Below are positions 54,375 to 63,470 of a stretch of 64,000 nt of DNA, piece by piece. The notes below the pieces were generated by a model. The model saw nothing but the letters and a program-made list of their open reading frames with translations, was not told the DNA's origin and ran no database searches. Source of the DNA: an uncultured bacterium. Its GTDB lineage: Bacteria > Bacillota > Clostridia > Oscillospirales > Oscillospiraceae. The translations under genes and the position numbers were made by a program. The stretch lies in the NCBI GenBank assembly GCA_946548895.1, contig CAMNQF010000007.1:1-64000 (forward strand). Direction: 5' to 3'. Positions within the stretch are counted from its first letter, which is position 1; each line of letters starts with the position of its first letter.

Positions 54375-55448
54375 TTGGCCGCCGAAGGCAATAAGACAGA
54401 AAAAGCGACGCCAAAAAAACGGCGGGACGAACGTAAAAAGGGAAACGTCCTCATGAGCCGCGACGCGGTGGCGGTGGCCACCCTGCTGGGCACCTTTCTT
54501 ACGCTGTGGCTGCTCACCGGCGCGTTTGCCGAACAGCTGGCCGGCTTTATGGCCCTGTGCGTGGCCATAGCGGGGCAGGAGGCCAGAGAGGTGTCCAGCG
54601 TGTTGGAGGAGGTGTCCGTTCAGGCCATCGCGCTGCTGGGGAGAACCGTGGGGCCGGTGGTGGCGGTGGCCATCCTGTGCGCCGTGGCGGCCACCTTCGC
54701 CCAGACCCGGTTCCTCGTCACCACCGAGCCGCTGAAGCCAAAGTTCAGCCGCCTCAACCCCCTGGAGGGCTTTAAGCGGCTGTTCTCCCTGCGCAGCCTG
54801 GTGGAAACGCTGAAGAACCTCATTAAGATCATCATCCTCATGACGATCATCTTCCTGAGCGTCCGGGATATGTTCCTGGAGAGCTCCAACTACCTGTACA
54901 CCGACCTCCCCGTCATCTGCGCACACCTGGTGGAGGTGACGGCAGGAATGGTAATGCGCATCGCGATTGCCTTCGTGGCGGTGGCCGTCATGGATTTCTT
55001 CTACCAGTGGTGGGAATTCGAGCGCGGCATGAAGATGACCAAGCAAGAGGTTAAGGAAGAATTCAAACAGATGGAAGGCGATCCCCAGGTGAAGGGGAAG
55101 ATTAAGGAGATCCAGCGCCGCCGGGCCCAGCAGCGGATGATGCAGCAGGTGCCCGGGGCGGACGTGGTCATCCGTAACCCCACCCACTTCGCCGTAGCCC
55201 TGCGGTACAAGCCGGACAAGGACGACGCCCCCATCGTGCTGGCCAAGGGCCAGGATAACGTAGCCATGCGCATCGTTCAGATTGCCGAGGATCACAAGAT
55301 CGCGGTGATTGAGAACGTCCCTCTGGCCCGGGCGCTGTACGCCCAGGCGGAGCTGAACCAGTTCATCCCACCCGACCTGTACGGGCCGGTGGCGGAGGTG
55401 CTGGTGTATATCTTCAAGCTGAACGGCAAGAAGCAGATCGTCAAGTAA
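54375..55448 (+). CDS. flhB: Flagellar export-gate protein FlhB
   Basis: 357-residue export switch. A basic N-terminus (TEKATPKKRRDERKKGNV) is followed by four membrane segments and a cytoplasmic domain with the autocleavage motif NPTH at residues 268-271, essential for switching from hook to filament export. The start is TTG at 54375 behind AGGGGGG; an ATG at 54368 is in another frame. It works with FliK, encoded upstream, and with the FliPQR gate. Confidence 0.93.
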   Translation: MAAEGNKTEKATPKKRRDERKKGNVLMSRDAVAVATLLGTFLTLWLLTGAFAEQLAGFMALCVAIAGQEAREVSSVLEEVSVQAIALLGRTVGPVVAVAILCAVAATFAQTRFLVTTEPLKPKFSRLNPLEGFKRLFSLRSLVETLKNLIKIIILMTIIFLSVRDMFLESSNYLYTDLPVICAHLVEVTAGMVMRIAIAFVAVAVMDFFYQWWEFERGMKMTKQEVKEEFKQMEGDPQVKGKIKEIQRRRAQQRMMQQVPGADVVIRNPTHFAVALRYKPDKDDAPIVLAKGQDNVAMRIVQIAEDHKIAVIENVPLARALYAQAELNQFIPPDLYGPVAEVLVYIFKLNGKKQIVK

Positions 55449-55557
55449 CAGGCCCCGCAGGGCCCCGCGCCCCCGGCCTTCGGCAGTTCTCCCTCCCGCG
55501 GGGACGGGGACGCGGAAGCAAGCAGACTTTTCTCCGGCGAAGGAGGTGTGACCCGCC

Positions 55558-57663
55558 ATGCTCAAACGCATTCTTGACAATGCCATAGCGCTGTTTGTGG
55601 TGGTTGTGGTCATGTTCCTGTTCATCCCGCTGAACCCCGCCATCCTGGACATCCTGCTGGTGGTCAACATTGGGCTGTCCATCATGATCCTGATGATCAC
55701 CATGAACATCTCCGACGCGCTGGAATTTTCCATTTTCCCGTCCCTGCTGCTCATTACCACCCTGTTCCGGCTGGGCATGAACGTGTCCAGCACCCGGATG
55801 ATCCTCACCACCGGCGACCCCGGCGTGGTCATCCGCAACTTCGGCCAGCTCATCACCCAGGGCGACATCGTGGTGGGCTTCGTGATCTTCTTTATCATTG
55901 TGCTGGTGCAGCTCATCGTCATCACCAAGGGCGCGGAGCGCGTGTCCGAGGTGGCCGCCCGGTTCACCCTGGACGCCATGCCCGGCAAGCAGATGGCCAT
56001 CGACGCCGACCTGTCCTCCGGCCTCATCGACGAGCAGCAGGCCCGGGTACGCCGGGAGAAGATCCAGAAGGAGGCCGACTTCTACGGCGCCATGGACGGC
56101 GCCACCAAGATCGTCAAAGGCGACTCCACCATGTCCATCATCATCACCGTCATCAACCTGGTGGGCGGCGTCATCATCGGCATGGTGATGAGCGGCGACC
56201 CCATCGACGTGGTGATGAGCCGGTACTGCATCCTCACCATCGGCGACGGCCTGGTGTCCCAGATTCCCTCCCTGATGATTTCCACCGCCACCGGCATGAT
56301 CGTCACCCGGTCCGTGTCCGAAGGCAGCCTCAACGCGGATGTGGTGGGGCAGTTCAAGGCCCAGCCCCGGGCCATTATGACCACCGGCGTGATTCTGCTG
56401 ATCCTGGCGGTCATACCAGGCACCCCCACTGTCCCGCTGTTCATCGGCGGCGCGGCCCTGCTGGGGGGAGGATTCTTCCTCAACCGGCGGATGGACGCCC
56501 AGCGCCAGGCGGCCGCCGCCTCGGCCCAGACCCCCGCCGAAATCCCGGAGGAGGCCGCCCCCAGCGAGAGCGACTTCTACAAGGATATCAACAACGTATA
56601 CACCCTGCTGTCGGTGGAGCCGGTGGAGATGGAGTTCGGTTACAGCCTCATCCCCCTGGTGGACGAGCGGCACGGCGGCAAGCTCATCAGCCGCGTCGTC
56701 ATCTTCCGGCGGCAGTATGCCCAGGATATGGGCTTTGTCATCCCCTCCATTCGAATGCACGACTCCTCCACGCTGGGCACCAACCAGTACGCCATCCGCA
56801 TCAAGGGCGAGGTGGTGGCCGAGGGCGAGATCCTGGTGGACTACTACCTGGCCCTGGAGCCCCCCAACCCCCTGGGGGAGATCGACGGCATCGAGACCAT
56901 CGAGCCGGCCTACGGCATCCCCTCCCGGTGGATTCTGCCGGAGAACAAGGAGATGGCGGAAATTTACGGCTACAACGTCATCGACCCCCTGTCCGTCATG
57001 CTGACCCACCTGGCGGAGACGGTGAAAAAGCACGCCTACGAGCTGCTGGACCGGGCGGAGACCATCCGCCTGGTGGAAAACCTGAAGCAGTCCTCCCCGG
57101 AGCTGGTGGAGGAGGCGGTACCCGGTATCATCCCCTACGCCAAGCTGGAGAAGCTGCTGCGGGGCCTGCTCCAGGAGGGCGTGCCCATCAAGGACCTGGG
57201 CACCATCATCGAGACCGCCGCCGACGCTTTCTCCCAGGGCCGGGACCTGGATATGGCCACCGAGCAGGTCCGTGGCGCCCTGGCCCGCACCATCACCCGC
57301 CGCTTCTGCGAGGACGGGCAGCTCCGGGTCATCACCCTGGACGCCGAGGTGGAGAAGCGGATTATCTCCTCCCTCACCCGCAACGAGCAGGGCGTGTACC
57401 TGGCCATGGGCCCCGAGCTGATGCAGACCATTATCTCCCAGCTGGCCGAGCACCTGAAGAAATTCGGCGACCTGTCCCAGACGCCGGTGATCCTGGTCAG
57501 CCAGGTGATCCGGGGCTACTTCAGCCGGATGATTACCCAGTTCTACCCCAACGTCTATGTGCTGTCCTTTAATGAGATCACCAACAACGTGCAGATTCAG
57601 GCCCTGGGCAACATCACCGCCGACGCGCCCGCCCAGGCCCAGCGAAGGGCGGTGGCCACATGA
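55558..57663 (+). CDS. flhA: Flagellar export-gate protein FlhA
   Basis: 701-residue nonameric gate and proton-coupled motor of export. Eight membrane segments occupy residues 1-310, including the conserved LFRLGMNVSSTRMIL and DAMPGKQMAIDADLSSGLIDEQQA loops. A flexible linker and the cytoplasmic substrate-docking domain follow. It keeps normal length. AAGGAGGTG lies 9 bases before the ATG. Its stop overlaps the start of fliA directly; flhF and flhG, which usually follow flhA in Bacillota, are absent from this place. Confidence 0.95.
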   Translation: MLKRILDNAIALFVVVVVMFLFIPLNPAILDILLVVNIGLSIMILMITMNISDALEFSIFPSLLLITTLFRLGMNVSSTRMILTTGDPGVVIRNFGQLITQGDIVVGFVIFFIIVLVQLIVITKGAERVSEVAARFTLDAMPGKQMAIDADLSSGLIDEQQARVRREKIQKEADFYGAMDGATKIVKGDSTMSIIITVINLVGGVIIGMVMSGDPIDVVMSRYCILTIGDGLVSQIPSLMISTATGMIVTRSVSEGSLNADVVGQFKAQPRAIMTTGVILLILAVIPGTPTVPLFIGGAALLGGGFFLNRRMDAQRQAAAASAQTPAEIPEEAAPSESDFYKDINNVYTLLSVEPVEMEFGYSLIPLVDERHGGKLISRVVIFRRQYAQDMGFVIPSIRMHDSSTLGTNQYAIRIKGEVVAEGEILVDYYLALEPPNPLGEIDGIETIEPAYGIPSRWILPENKEMAEIYGYNVIDPLSVMLTHLAETVKKHAYELLDRAETIRLVENLKQSSPELVEEAVPGIIPYAKLEKLLRGLLQEGVPIKDLGTIIETAADAFSQGRDLDMATEQVRGALARTITRRFCEDGQLRVITLDAEVEKRIISSLTRNEQGVYLAMGPELMQTIISQLAEHLKKFGDLSQTPVILVSQVIRGYFSRMITQFYPNVYVLSFNEITNNVQIQALGNITADAPAQAQRRAVAT

Positions 57664-58499
57664 GCCCCGTCCTGGAAAAGCGCCTCACGGAGGACGAGAT
57701 TGAGGCCATGAGCACCCCGGACCTGCTGGCCCTCTACAAGTCCACGGGGGACGAGGAGCTAAAATGGCCCCTGGTCCTGCGGTACGAGGGGCTCATCAAG
57801 AGCGCGGCGCTCCAGATCCGGGGCGTGTACAGCAGCTTTGCCCAGGTGGATGATATCGTCAGCGAGGGCATCCTCACCCTGCTCAACGCCATCGACAAGT
57901 TCGACCCGGAGAAGGGAATCAAGTTTGAGACCTACGTGTCCAAGCGCATCCGTGGGATGGTCATCGACCTGGCCCGGAAGCAGGACTGGCTGCCCCGGAA
58001 CATCCGCCAGCGGGCCAAGGAGATCGACGCCGCGGTGTCCACCCTGGCCAATGAGCTGGGGCGCTTCCCCACCGACCAGGAGGTGGCCGGCCATCTGGGC
58101 GTGCCTACGGACAAGTACCAGAAGGACGCCGCCCGGGTGGCCCTGAGCAACACCTTGTCCCTGGACGCGCTGATGGACGCCAGGGACATGGAGGGCTACC
58201 GCTTCGAGGTGTCCTCCGAGGACCCGTCGGTCCAGCCCGAGCTGGTGCTGGAGGACCAGGAGCTCCAGGAGACCCTGGCCCAGGGGGTGGCCGCGCTGCA
58301 AAAGAACGAGCAGATTGTGCTGTCCCTCTACTATGAAAAAAACCTGCATATGAAGGAGATCGCCCAGGTGATGGGGGTGAGCGAGCCCCGCATCTCCCAG
58401 ATCCACTCCCGGGCCATCCAGAAGCTGCGGGACCACATGAGCGGATACCTGAACAGTGAAGCTCCTGCGAAAAACTCCAAAAAGCGGAAGAAGGCATGA
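57660..58499 (+). CDS. fliA: RNA polymerase sigma factor FliA/WhiG (SigD) family
   Basis: 279-residue alternative sigma factor for late flagellar and chemotaxis genes. Region 2 has LRYEGLIKSAA and FETYVSKRIRGMVIDLARKQDWLPRNIRQRAKEI, region 3 is recognisable by ELGRFPTDQEVAGHLGV, and region 4 has the helix-turn-helix MKEIAQVMGVSEPRISQIHSRAIQKL. This is the FliA/WhiG/SigD pattern; an anti-sigma FlgM is not in the window. It overlaps flhA by 4 bases (ATGA). Confidence 0.93.
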   Translation: MSPVLEKRLTEDEIEAMSTPDLLALYKSTGDEELKWPLVLRYEGLIKSAALQIRGVYSSFAQVDDIVSEGILTLLNAIDKFDPEKGIKFETYVSKRIRGMVIDLARKQDWLPRNIRQRAKEIDAAVSTLANELGRFPTDQEVAGHLGVPTDKYQKDAARVALSNTLSLDALMDARDMEGYRFEVSSEDPSVQPELVLEDQELQETLAQGVAALQKNEQIVLSLYYEKNLHMKEIAQVMGVSEPRISQIHSRAIQKLRDHMSGYLNSEAPAKNSKKRKKA

Positions 58500-58505
58500 T
58501 GCAAG

Positions 58506-59258
58506 ATGTTTAAAGGCTTTTACAACCTCACCTCCGCCATGGTAACTCACCAGAGCAACTTGAACGTGGTGGGCAACAACATGGTGAACATCTCCACCGC
58601 CGGCTTCAAGGAGAGCCGGTACATCGCCAGCACCTTCGACGACGTGATGTATTCCCGGGTAGGCAACGAGGAAAAAATCTATACCGAGATTGGCCGCCAG
58701 AGCTACATCCGCGCCAACGATGAGATCTATGTGGACTATAGCCAGGGCATCCCGGAGCCCACCGGCATTTCCTTGGACTTCGCCATCATGGGGGACGGGT
58801 TCTTCGCCATCCAGCAGGAGGGCGGGGACACCGTCTACACCAGGGCGGGCAGCTTCTCCCTGGACGAGGAGGGCTACCTGTGCTTCCCCGGCACGGGCCG
58901 CGTGCTGGACCCGGAGGGCAACCCCATCCAGCTGGGGACCGACAAGTTGGTGGTAGACAAACAAGGGAACCTGACCACCCAGGAAGGCGGCTATCTGGGC
59001 CAGCTGGGGGTGTATACCTTCGCGGACCCCCAGGAGCTGGAGCACAACGGCGAGGGCTTCTTCACCGGTGAGGGGGCCCAGGCCATGGAGGTTCCCCAGG
59101 TGCTCTGGAAGTATCTGGAACGCTCCAACACGGATATGGTCCGGGTGATGACGGAGATGCTCACCAGCCAGCGGGCGCTGCAGAGCGCCGCGTCGGTGAC
59201 CAAAATGTACGACGAGGTTATGGGCCACGCCGCCAGCGACGTGGGCCGGATGGGATGA
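58506..59258 (+). CDS. Flagellar hook-basal body protein (FlgF/FlgG family, first paralogue)
   Basis: 250-residue rod/hook family protein. The N-terminal rod motif reads VVGNNMVNISTAGFKESR and the middle has MGDGFFAIQQEGGDTVYTRAGSFSLDEEGYL, typical of FlgF/FlgG/FlhO. The C-terminus contains VRVMTEMLTSQRALQSAASVTKMYDEVMG, the D0 helix. It corresponds by position to Bacillus flhO; distinguishing FlgF from FlgG needs a tree. It starts 6 bases after fliA and is followed 11 bases later by its paralogue. Confidence 0.88.
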   Translation: MFKGFYNLTSAMVTHQSNLNVVGNNMVNISTAGFKESRYIASTFDDVMYSRVGNEEKIYTEIGRQSYIRANDEIYVDYSQGIPEPTGISLDFAIMGDGFFAIQQEGGDTVYTRAGSFSLDEEGYLCFPGTGRVLDPEGNPIQLGTDKLVVDKQGNLTTQEGGYLGQLGVYTFADPQELEHNGEGFFTGEGAQAMEVPQVLWKYLERSNTDMVRVMTEMLTSQRALQSAASVTKMYDEVMGHAASDVGRMG

Positions 59259-59269
59259 GGTGAGCGGCC

Positions 59270-60013
59270 ATGAATCAATCCTTTTATATCGGCGCCGTGG
59301 GCGCCCAGCAGCAGCTCCGCCGCCTGAACATCCACGGAGACAACATCGCCAACCTGAACACCGTGGGCTTCAAGGCGGACCGATCCGACTTCAGCGCCCT
59401 GATGTACCAGAACCACCGGGGCATCGAGGAGGAACTGCCCATGGGCGTGGGCGCCCGGCTGCTCATGACCTCCACCGATTTCTCCCAGGGCCCCGTGGAG
59501 GATTACGGCCGGTCCCTGGACTACATGATTGAGGGGGAGGGCTTCTTCGGCCTGGTGGACTTGGCCACGGGGGAAGTCACGTATACCCGCAACGGCGCTT
59601 TTGTGATGTCCTCGCTGGAGCGGCCCACCGGCCAGGTGGATGGGAACGGCCAGCCCATCCTGGAGACGGTGTACTGCCTGGGAGACGGCACCGGCCGCTT
59701 TGTGCTCAGTGAGTCCGGCGGCCTGATTGAGGTGGAGGACCCCAAGCAGAAGCTGCCCATCGGCATTTTCGACTTTGCCAACTATGACGGCATGGTCCAG
59801 CTGGACGACACCCGCTATCTGCCGGTGGACAAGAACGGCGACCTGTGGTACGGCAGCGGCGTCCTCCGCCAAGGGGTGCTGGAAGGGTCTAACGCCGACC
59901 TGGCCCAGGAGTATACCAAGGTGATTGAGTCCCAGCGGGCCTACGGCATGGCCCTGAAAATGGTGCAGACCTCCGACGAGATCGAGAACACCATCAATAA
60001 TCTGCGCGGCTGA
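59270..60013 (+). CDS. Flagellar hook-basal body protein (FlgF/FlgG family, second paralogue)
   Basis: 247-residue paralogue of the preceding gene. It has NIHGDNIANLNTVGFKADR at the N-terminus, a GEGFFGLVDLATGEVTYTRNGAF centre and a C-terminal VIESQRAYGMALKMVQTSDEIENTINNLRG helix ending almost as in FlgG. This one is the better FlgG candidate and would build the distal rod, while the first would be the short FlgF segment. Sequence divergence between the two is high, so the duplication is old. AGGTGAG precedes the ATG. Confidence 0.88.
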   Translation: MNQSFYIGAVGAQQQLRRLNIHGDNIANLNTVGFKADRSDFSALMYQNHRGIEEELPMGVGARLLMTSTDFSQGPVEDYGRSLDYMIEGEGFFGLVDLATGEVTYTRNGAFVMSSLERPTGQVDGNGQPILETVYCLGDGTGRFVLSESGGLIEVEDPKQKLPIGIFDFANYDGMVQLDDTRYLPVDKNGDLWYGSGVLRQGVLEGSNADLAQEYTKVIESQRAYGMALKMVQTSDEIENTINNLRG

Positions 60014-60025
60014 GGAGGGAATTGA

Positions 60026-60652
60026 ATGTCGATTAAGAATTACGACGAGCTGAACTCCCTGGAGCTGGACACCCTCCGGGAAATCGGCAGCGTCGGCACC
60101 GGCAACGCCGCCACCGCCCTGTCCCAGATGCTGGGCAGGCAGGTGCGCATCACGCTGCCCGAGGTGCGCATTATGGGCTACAACGAGGCCATTGAGTGGA
60201 TCGGCGGCCCGGAGGAGATCACCGCCGGCGTGCTGGTGAAACTCAGCGGCCATGTCAACGGCATCATGCTGTCGGTACAGCCGCTGGAATTTGTCAATAT
60301 CGTGCTGGAGAGCATGATGGGGAAGACGGTGGGCAGCTACGACCAACTGACGGAGATGGAGCACTCCGCCCTGGTGGAGGTGGGCAACATCATGATTTCC
60401 ACCTTCATCAACGCCCTGAGCGGCCTGGCCGGCATGGATGTGAACCTGACGGTGCCCGCCTTCACCGTGGATATGCAGGGCGCTATTCTGGCGGTGCCTA
60501 TGGCGGAGTACGGCGGGCAGTCCGACTACATCATGACCATCGGAGGCAACTTTGTGAGCGAGAACAAGCAGGTTCCCTGCCGCCTGCTGATGTCGCCGGA
60601 CCTGAGGTCCTTAAATGCCCTTTTACGGAAGCTGGGCGTAAGCGATGGCTGA
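60026..60652 (+). CDS. cheC: CheY-P phosphatase CheC
   Basis: 208-residue CheC, which dephosphorylates CheY and binds CheD. It has two phosphatase-type helices: LDTLREIGSVGTGNAATAL (Glu19, with Ser22 where the family has Asn) and HSALVEVGNIMISTFINAL (Glu118, Asn121, complete). The N-terminal site therefore lacks its catalytic asparagine. AGGAGG lies about 8 bases before the ATG. Its 3' end overlaps cheD by 8 bases, as is usual for this interacting pair. Confidence 0.93.
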   Translation: MSIKNYDELNSLELDTLREIGSVGTGNAATALSQMLGRQVRITLPEVRIMGYNEAIEWIGGPEEITAGVLVKLSGHVNGIMLSVQPLEFVNIVLESMMGKTVGSYDQLTEMEHSALVEVGNIMISTFINALSGLAGMDVNLTVPAFTVDMQGAILAVPMAEYGGQSDYIMTIGGNFVSENKQVPCRLLMSPDLRSLNALLRKLGVSDG

Positions 60653-61124
60653 CAAGATCACGATCGGTATTGCGGACATGAAGATGGCCAAAGGGGAGGG
60701 AATGTTGGTCACATACGCGCTGGGGTCCTGCATCGGCATCTGCCTGCACGACCCGTCCCTGAAGCTTGGGGCCCTGGTGCACATCATGCTGCCGCTGAAT
60801 ATGGAGACGGGACGGAAAAACCCGATGAAATATGCCGATACCGGGATCAAGGAGACCTTGAAGCAGATGGAGGCCAAGGGCGCCAGCCGCTCCAGGATCA
60901 CCGCCAAAATTGCCGGCGGGGCCATGATGTTCAAGGATGGAAGCGGCTCGCTGGGCAATATCGGCCAGAGAAATATTGAGAGCGTGAAGCTGAACCTGAA
61001 AAAGGAGGGCGTCCGCCTGCTGAAGGAGGACGTGGGCGGCACTGTGGCCCGCACCCTGCTCTTTGATGTGAACAGCGGCCTGGCCTGTATACGCAGCTAT
61101 GGCCGGCAGGAACTTATCATTTGA
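60645..61124 (+). CDS. cheD: Chemoreceptor glutamine deamidase CheD
   Basis: 159-residue CheD. The catalytic cysteine is Cys29 in ALGSCIGICLHD and the histidine is His46 in ALVHIMLP; MKYADTGI contains the conserved threonine region. It deamidates receptor glutamines and, bound to CheC, takes part in adaptation feedback. It has no ribosome site of its own apart from sequence within cheC, so translation is coupled. No chemoreceptor gene lies in the window. Confidence 0.93.
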   Translation: MADKITIGIADMKMAKGEGMLVTYALGSCIGICLHDPSLKLGALVHIMLPLNMETGRKNPMKYADTGIKETLKQMEAKGASRSRITAKIAGGAMMFKDGSGSLGNIGQRNIESVKLNLKKEGVRLLKEDVGGTVARTLLFDVNSGLACIRSYGRQELII

Positions 61125-61154
61125 CACCGCGACAGCGGAGAGGGAGTGTTGGCA

Positions 61155-62087
61155 ATGATGGAAGATAATAAACAGGGCATCCTGCTGGAATCCGGCACCA
61201 ATGAGATTGAGATCATGAAGTTCACCATCGGCGGAAACCTGTACGGCATCAACGTGGCCAAGGTGCGGGAGATTATGATCTCCGCGCCGGTAAAGCCCAT
61301 GCCCATGGCCCACCCGTCGGTGGAGGGCATTTTCAAACCCCGGGACACGGTGCTCACCGTGGTGGACCTGCCCAAGTACCTGGGCGTGGAGAGCCCTAAG
61401 GACCCCAAGGACATCTTCATCATCACCAACTTCAACAAGATGTTCATCGCCTTCCGGGTCCACGCCGTGGACCGCATCAGCCGCATCTCCTGGACGGACA
61501 TCCAGAAGCCGGACAAGACCGTTTCCGGCGGGGCGGAGGGCGTGGCCACCGGCATCGCCCAGTGCGACGGCGAACTGGTCACCATCCTGGATTTTGAGCG
61601 CATTGTGGCTGAGATCGCCCCGGAGACCTCCATCCAGATGTCTGAGGTGGAGCAGCTGGGCCCCCGGGACCGCAACGACAAGCCCATCTGGGTGGCGGAG
61701 GACTCTATCCTGTTGAGCAAGATGATTGAGGATTCCCTGCGCAAGGCCAACTATGTGAACCTGCATATGTTCTCCAACGGCCTGGAGCTGTGGGAGGCCC
61801 TGGCTTCCCTGCCCCAGGAGGGCGATGTGTTCCGGGACGTGGCCCTCATCATCACCGACATTGAGATGCCGCAGATGGACGGCCACCGGCTGACCAAGCT
61901 GGTGAAGGAAAATAACCGGCTGAAGCAGATTCCCCTCATCATTTTCTCCTCCCTCATCAGCGAGGAGATGCGGCGCAAGGGCAGGGACTTGGGCGCCGAC
62001 GAACAGCTCACCAAGCCGGAGATTGGCCACCTGGTGGACGTGATGGACCGCCTGCTGGCGCGCCAGGATCGGCAGGCCAGGGGCTGA
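61155..62087 (+). CDS. cheV: Chemotaxis coupling protein CheV (CheW-REC)
   Basis: 310-residue fusion of a CheW coupling domain (residues 15-165; IMKFTIGGNLYGINVAKVREIM) and a receiver domain (180-305) with Asp235 in IITDIEMPQMDG and a conserved lysine in LTKPEIG. CheV couples receptors to CheA and adapts the response by its own phosphorylation. ATG at 61155 is chosen for the GGAGAGGGAG site 8 bases upstream; the open frame begins at GTG 61146. It is the last gene of the fla/che operon; cheA, cheW, cheB and cheR are not in the window. Confidence 0.91.
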   Translation: MMEDNKQGILLESGTNEIEIMKFTIGGNLYGINVAKVREIMISAPVKPMPMAHPSVEGIFKPRDTVLTVVDLPKYLGVESPKDPKDIFIITNFNKMFIAFRVHAVDRISRISWTDIQKPDKTVSGGAEGVATGIAQCDGELVTILDFERIVAEIAPETSIQMSEVEQLGPRDRNDKPIWVAEDSILLSKMIEDSLRKANYVNLHMFSNGLELWEALASLPQEGDVFRDVALIITDIEMPQMDGHRLTKLVKENNRLKQIPLIIFSSLISEEMRRKGRDLGADEQLTKPEIGHLVDVMDRLLARQDRQARG

Positions 62088-62093
62088 CAGAAC

Positions 62094-62127
62094 CGGGCGG
62101 CCCGCGGGCGCGATTGTGCGCCGCCCG
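62094..62127 (+). terminator. Hairpin after cheV
   Basis: CGGGCGGC and GCCGCCCG enclose an 18-base GC-rich loop just after the cheV stop. No U run follows, so this is at most a weak or factor-dependent end, and the EAL-HDOD gene may share the transcript. Confidence 0.45.
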
Positions 62128-62159
62128 TAAGACAGGATTTAGTAGGAGGCGCTTAGCTT

Positions 62160-63452
62160 ATGAGCGGCAAGTATATCGTGCGGCAGCCCATCCGGGACGC
62201 TGCTGGCAACACCATCGGGCATGAGATTCTTTACTACGGGGCCAACCAGGCTTTCAGCAGCGATAGCTCCACTTCCAGCGCGGAATTTGCCGCCGCCAAC
62301 ACCATTTATAGCTTTCTCACGGAGAACAGCCCCAAGGTGTTGAAGGGGACGCTGAACTTCATGACCTTCACCACCATGCTGCTGATGAAAAAGACTCCCC
62401 GGCTTTTTGACAAAAGCGACCTGGTCATCCAGATTGATGACGCCGTCATCATTCACCCCCTGTCCATGCACCTGGTGCGGCAGTATGCCAAGGAGGGCTA
62501 TCGCGTGGCGGTGAACGACTTCCAGTTTACGCCCCGGTATCTGGCTCTGCTGGACGACATCCACTTTATCAAAATCAACGCCAAGACCGCCACTGAAGTT
62601 ACCATCCGCAATACGGTGGAGATTGCCCACAGCATGAATATCAAGTGCATCGTCACCAACATCGACGAGGAAAAGCTCTACCAGCGGGCGGTGGCCCTGG
62701 GCGCGGACGCCATGGAGGGCACCTATGTGGCCGATAAGCTGACCACCAAGGCCCACAGCAGCGCCTACATCCAGAGCAATTTCTTTCAGCTGATGGTGGC
62801 CGTCACCCGGGACGAGCCTAACGTGGAGGAGATTGAGCAGATGATCGCCGCCGACGCCAGCCTGTCCTACGGCCTGCTCAAGATGGTCAACTCCGCCTAC
62901 TTTGCCCTTCGTTACCGGGCCACCACCATCCGTCAGGCCATCATGACCCTGGGTCTGGGCCAGCTGAAGCAGTGGATCTACCTGCTCAGTGCCAGCAACG
63001 CGGAGAACGAAGTGGACGCCGGTTCGGAGGAGTTCTTGAAGCGCTCCTTCATGCGGGCCAACTTTTGCAGCGAGCTGATGAACTATGCCAAGAATATGCC
63101 CATCTCCAAGGCGGAAGCCTACCTGATGGGAATGTTCTCCACCCTGAATTACCTCATCGACGCCCCCCTGGAGGATATCCTGGAGGAGGTGCCGGTGGCC
63201 GACGAGATCAAGGCCGCCCTGCTGCGCCATGAGGGGCGCTGCGGGAAGCTGTACGACCTGGTCCTGAGCTATGAGTCCGCCGACTGGGAAAAGATCACCG
63301 TGCTGGCCGAAGAGCTGAAGATTCCCGACAATATGATTACCAGCGTCTATTTCATCTGCATGGAAAACGTGAACACCCTTTGGGAGCAGCTCACCAACCC
63401 CTATCCCCATCAGATGCCCGCTCCCGAGGGGGGAGAGGTCCCCGCGCAGTGA
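62160..63452 (+). CDS. Degenerate EAL plus HDOD domain protein (YuxH-like)
   Basis: 430-residue protein of the YuxH architecture. The N-terminal EAL-like domain (residues 1-200) starts YIVRQPIRDAAGNTIGHEILYYG; the EAL triplet reads EIL, the DDFG loop is NDFQF and the KID motif is KIN, so c-di-GMP hydrolysis is unlikely and binding or a structural role is more probable. An HDOD domain (215-410) follows with EEIEQMIAADASLSYGLLKMVNSAYF and LGLGQLKQWIYLL. A short Pro-rich tail ends the protein. GGAGG lies about 13 bases before the ATG. It sits between the flagellar operon and the ComFB gene, both linked to motility or c-di-GMP. Confidence 0.87.
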   Translation: MSGKYIVRQPIRDAAGNTIGHEILYYGANQAFSSDSSTSSAEFAAANTIYSFLTENSPKVLKGTLNFMTFTTMLLMKKTPRLFDKSDLVIQIDDAVIIHPLSMHLVRQYAKEGYRVAVNDFQFTPRYLALLDDIHFIKINAKTATEVTIRNTVEIAHSMNIKCIVTNIDEEKLYQRAVALGADAMEGTYVADKLTTKAHSSAYIQSNFFQLMVAVTRDEPNVEEIEQMIAADASLSYGLLKMVNSAYFALRYRATTIRQAIMTLGLGQLKQWIYLLSASNAENEVDAGSEEFLKRSFMRANFCSELMNYAKNMPISKAEAYLMGMFSTLNYLIDAPLEDILEEVPVADEIKAALLRHEGRCGKLYDLVLSYESADWEKITVLAEELKIPDNMITSVYFICMENVNTLWEQLTNPYPHQMPAPEGGEVPAQ

Positions 63453-63470
63453 GCCGGATCAAAAAGGTAA

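Noticed and set aside
53475-56027. 850-codon minus-strand frame across fliR-flhB-flhA
   Set aside because: Antisense shadow across three certain flagellar genes.
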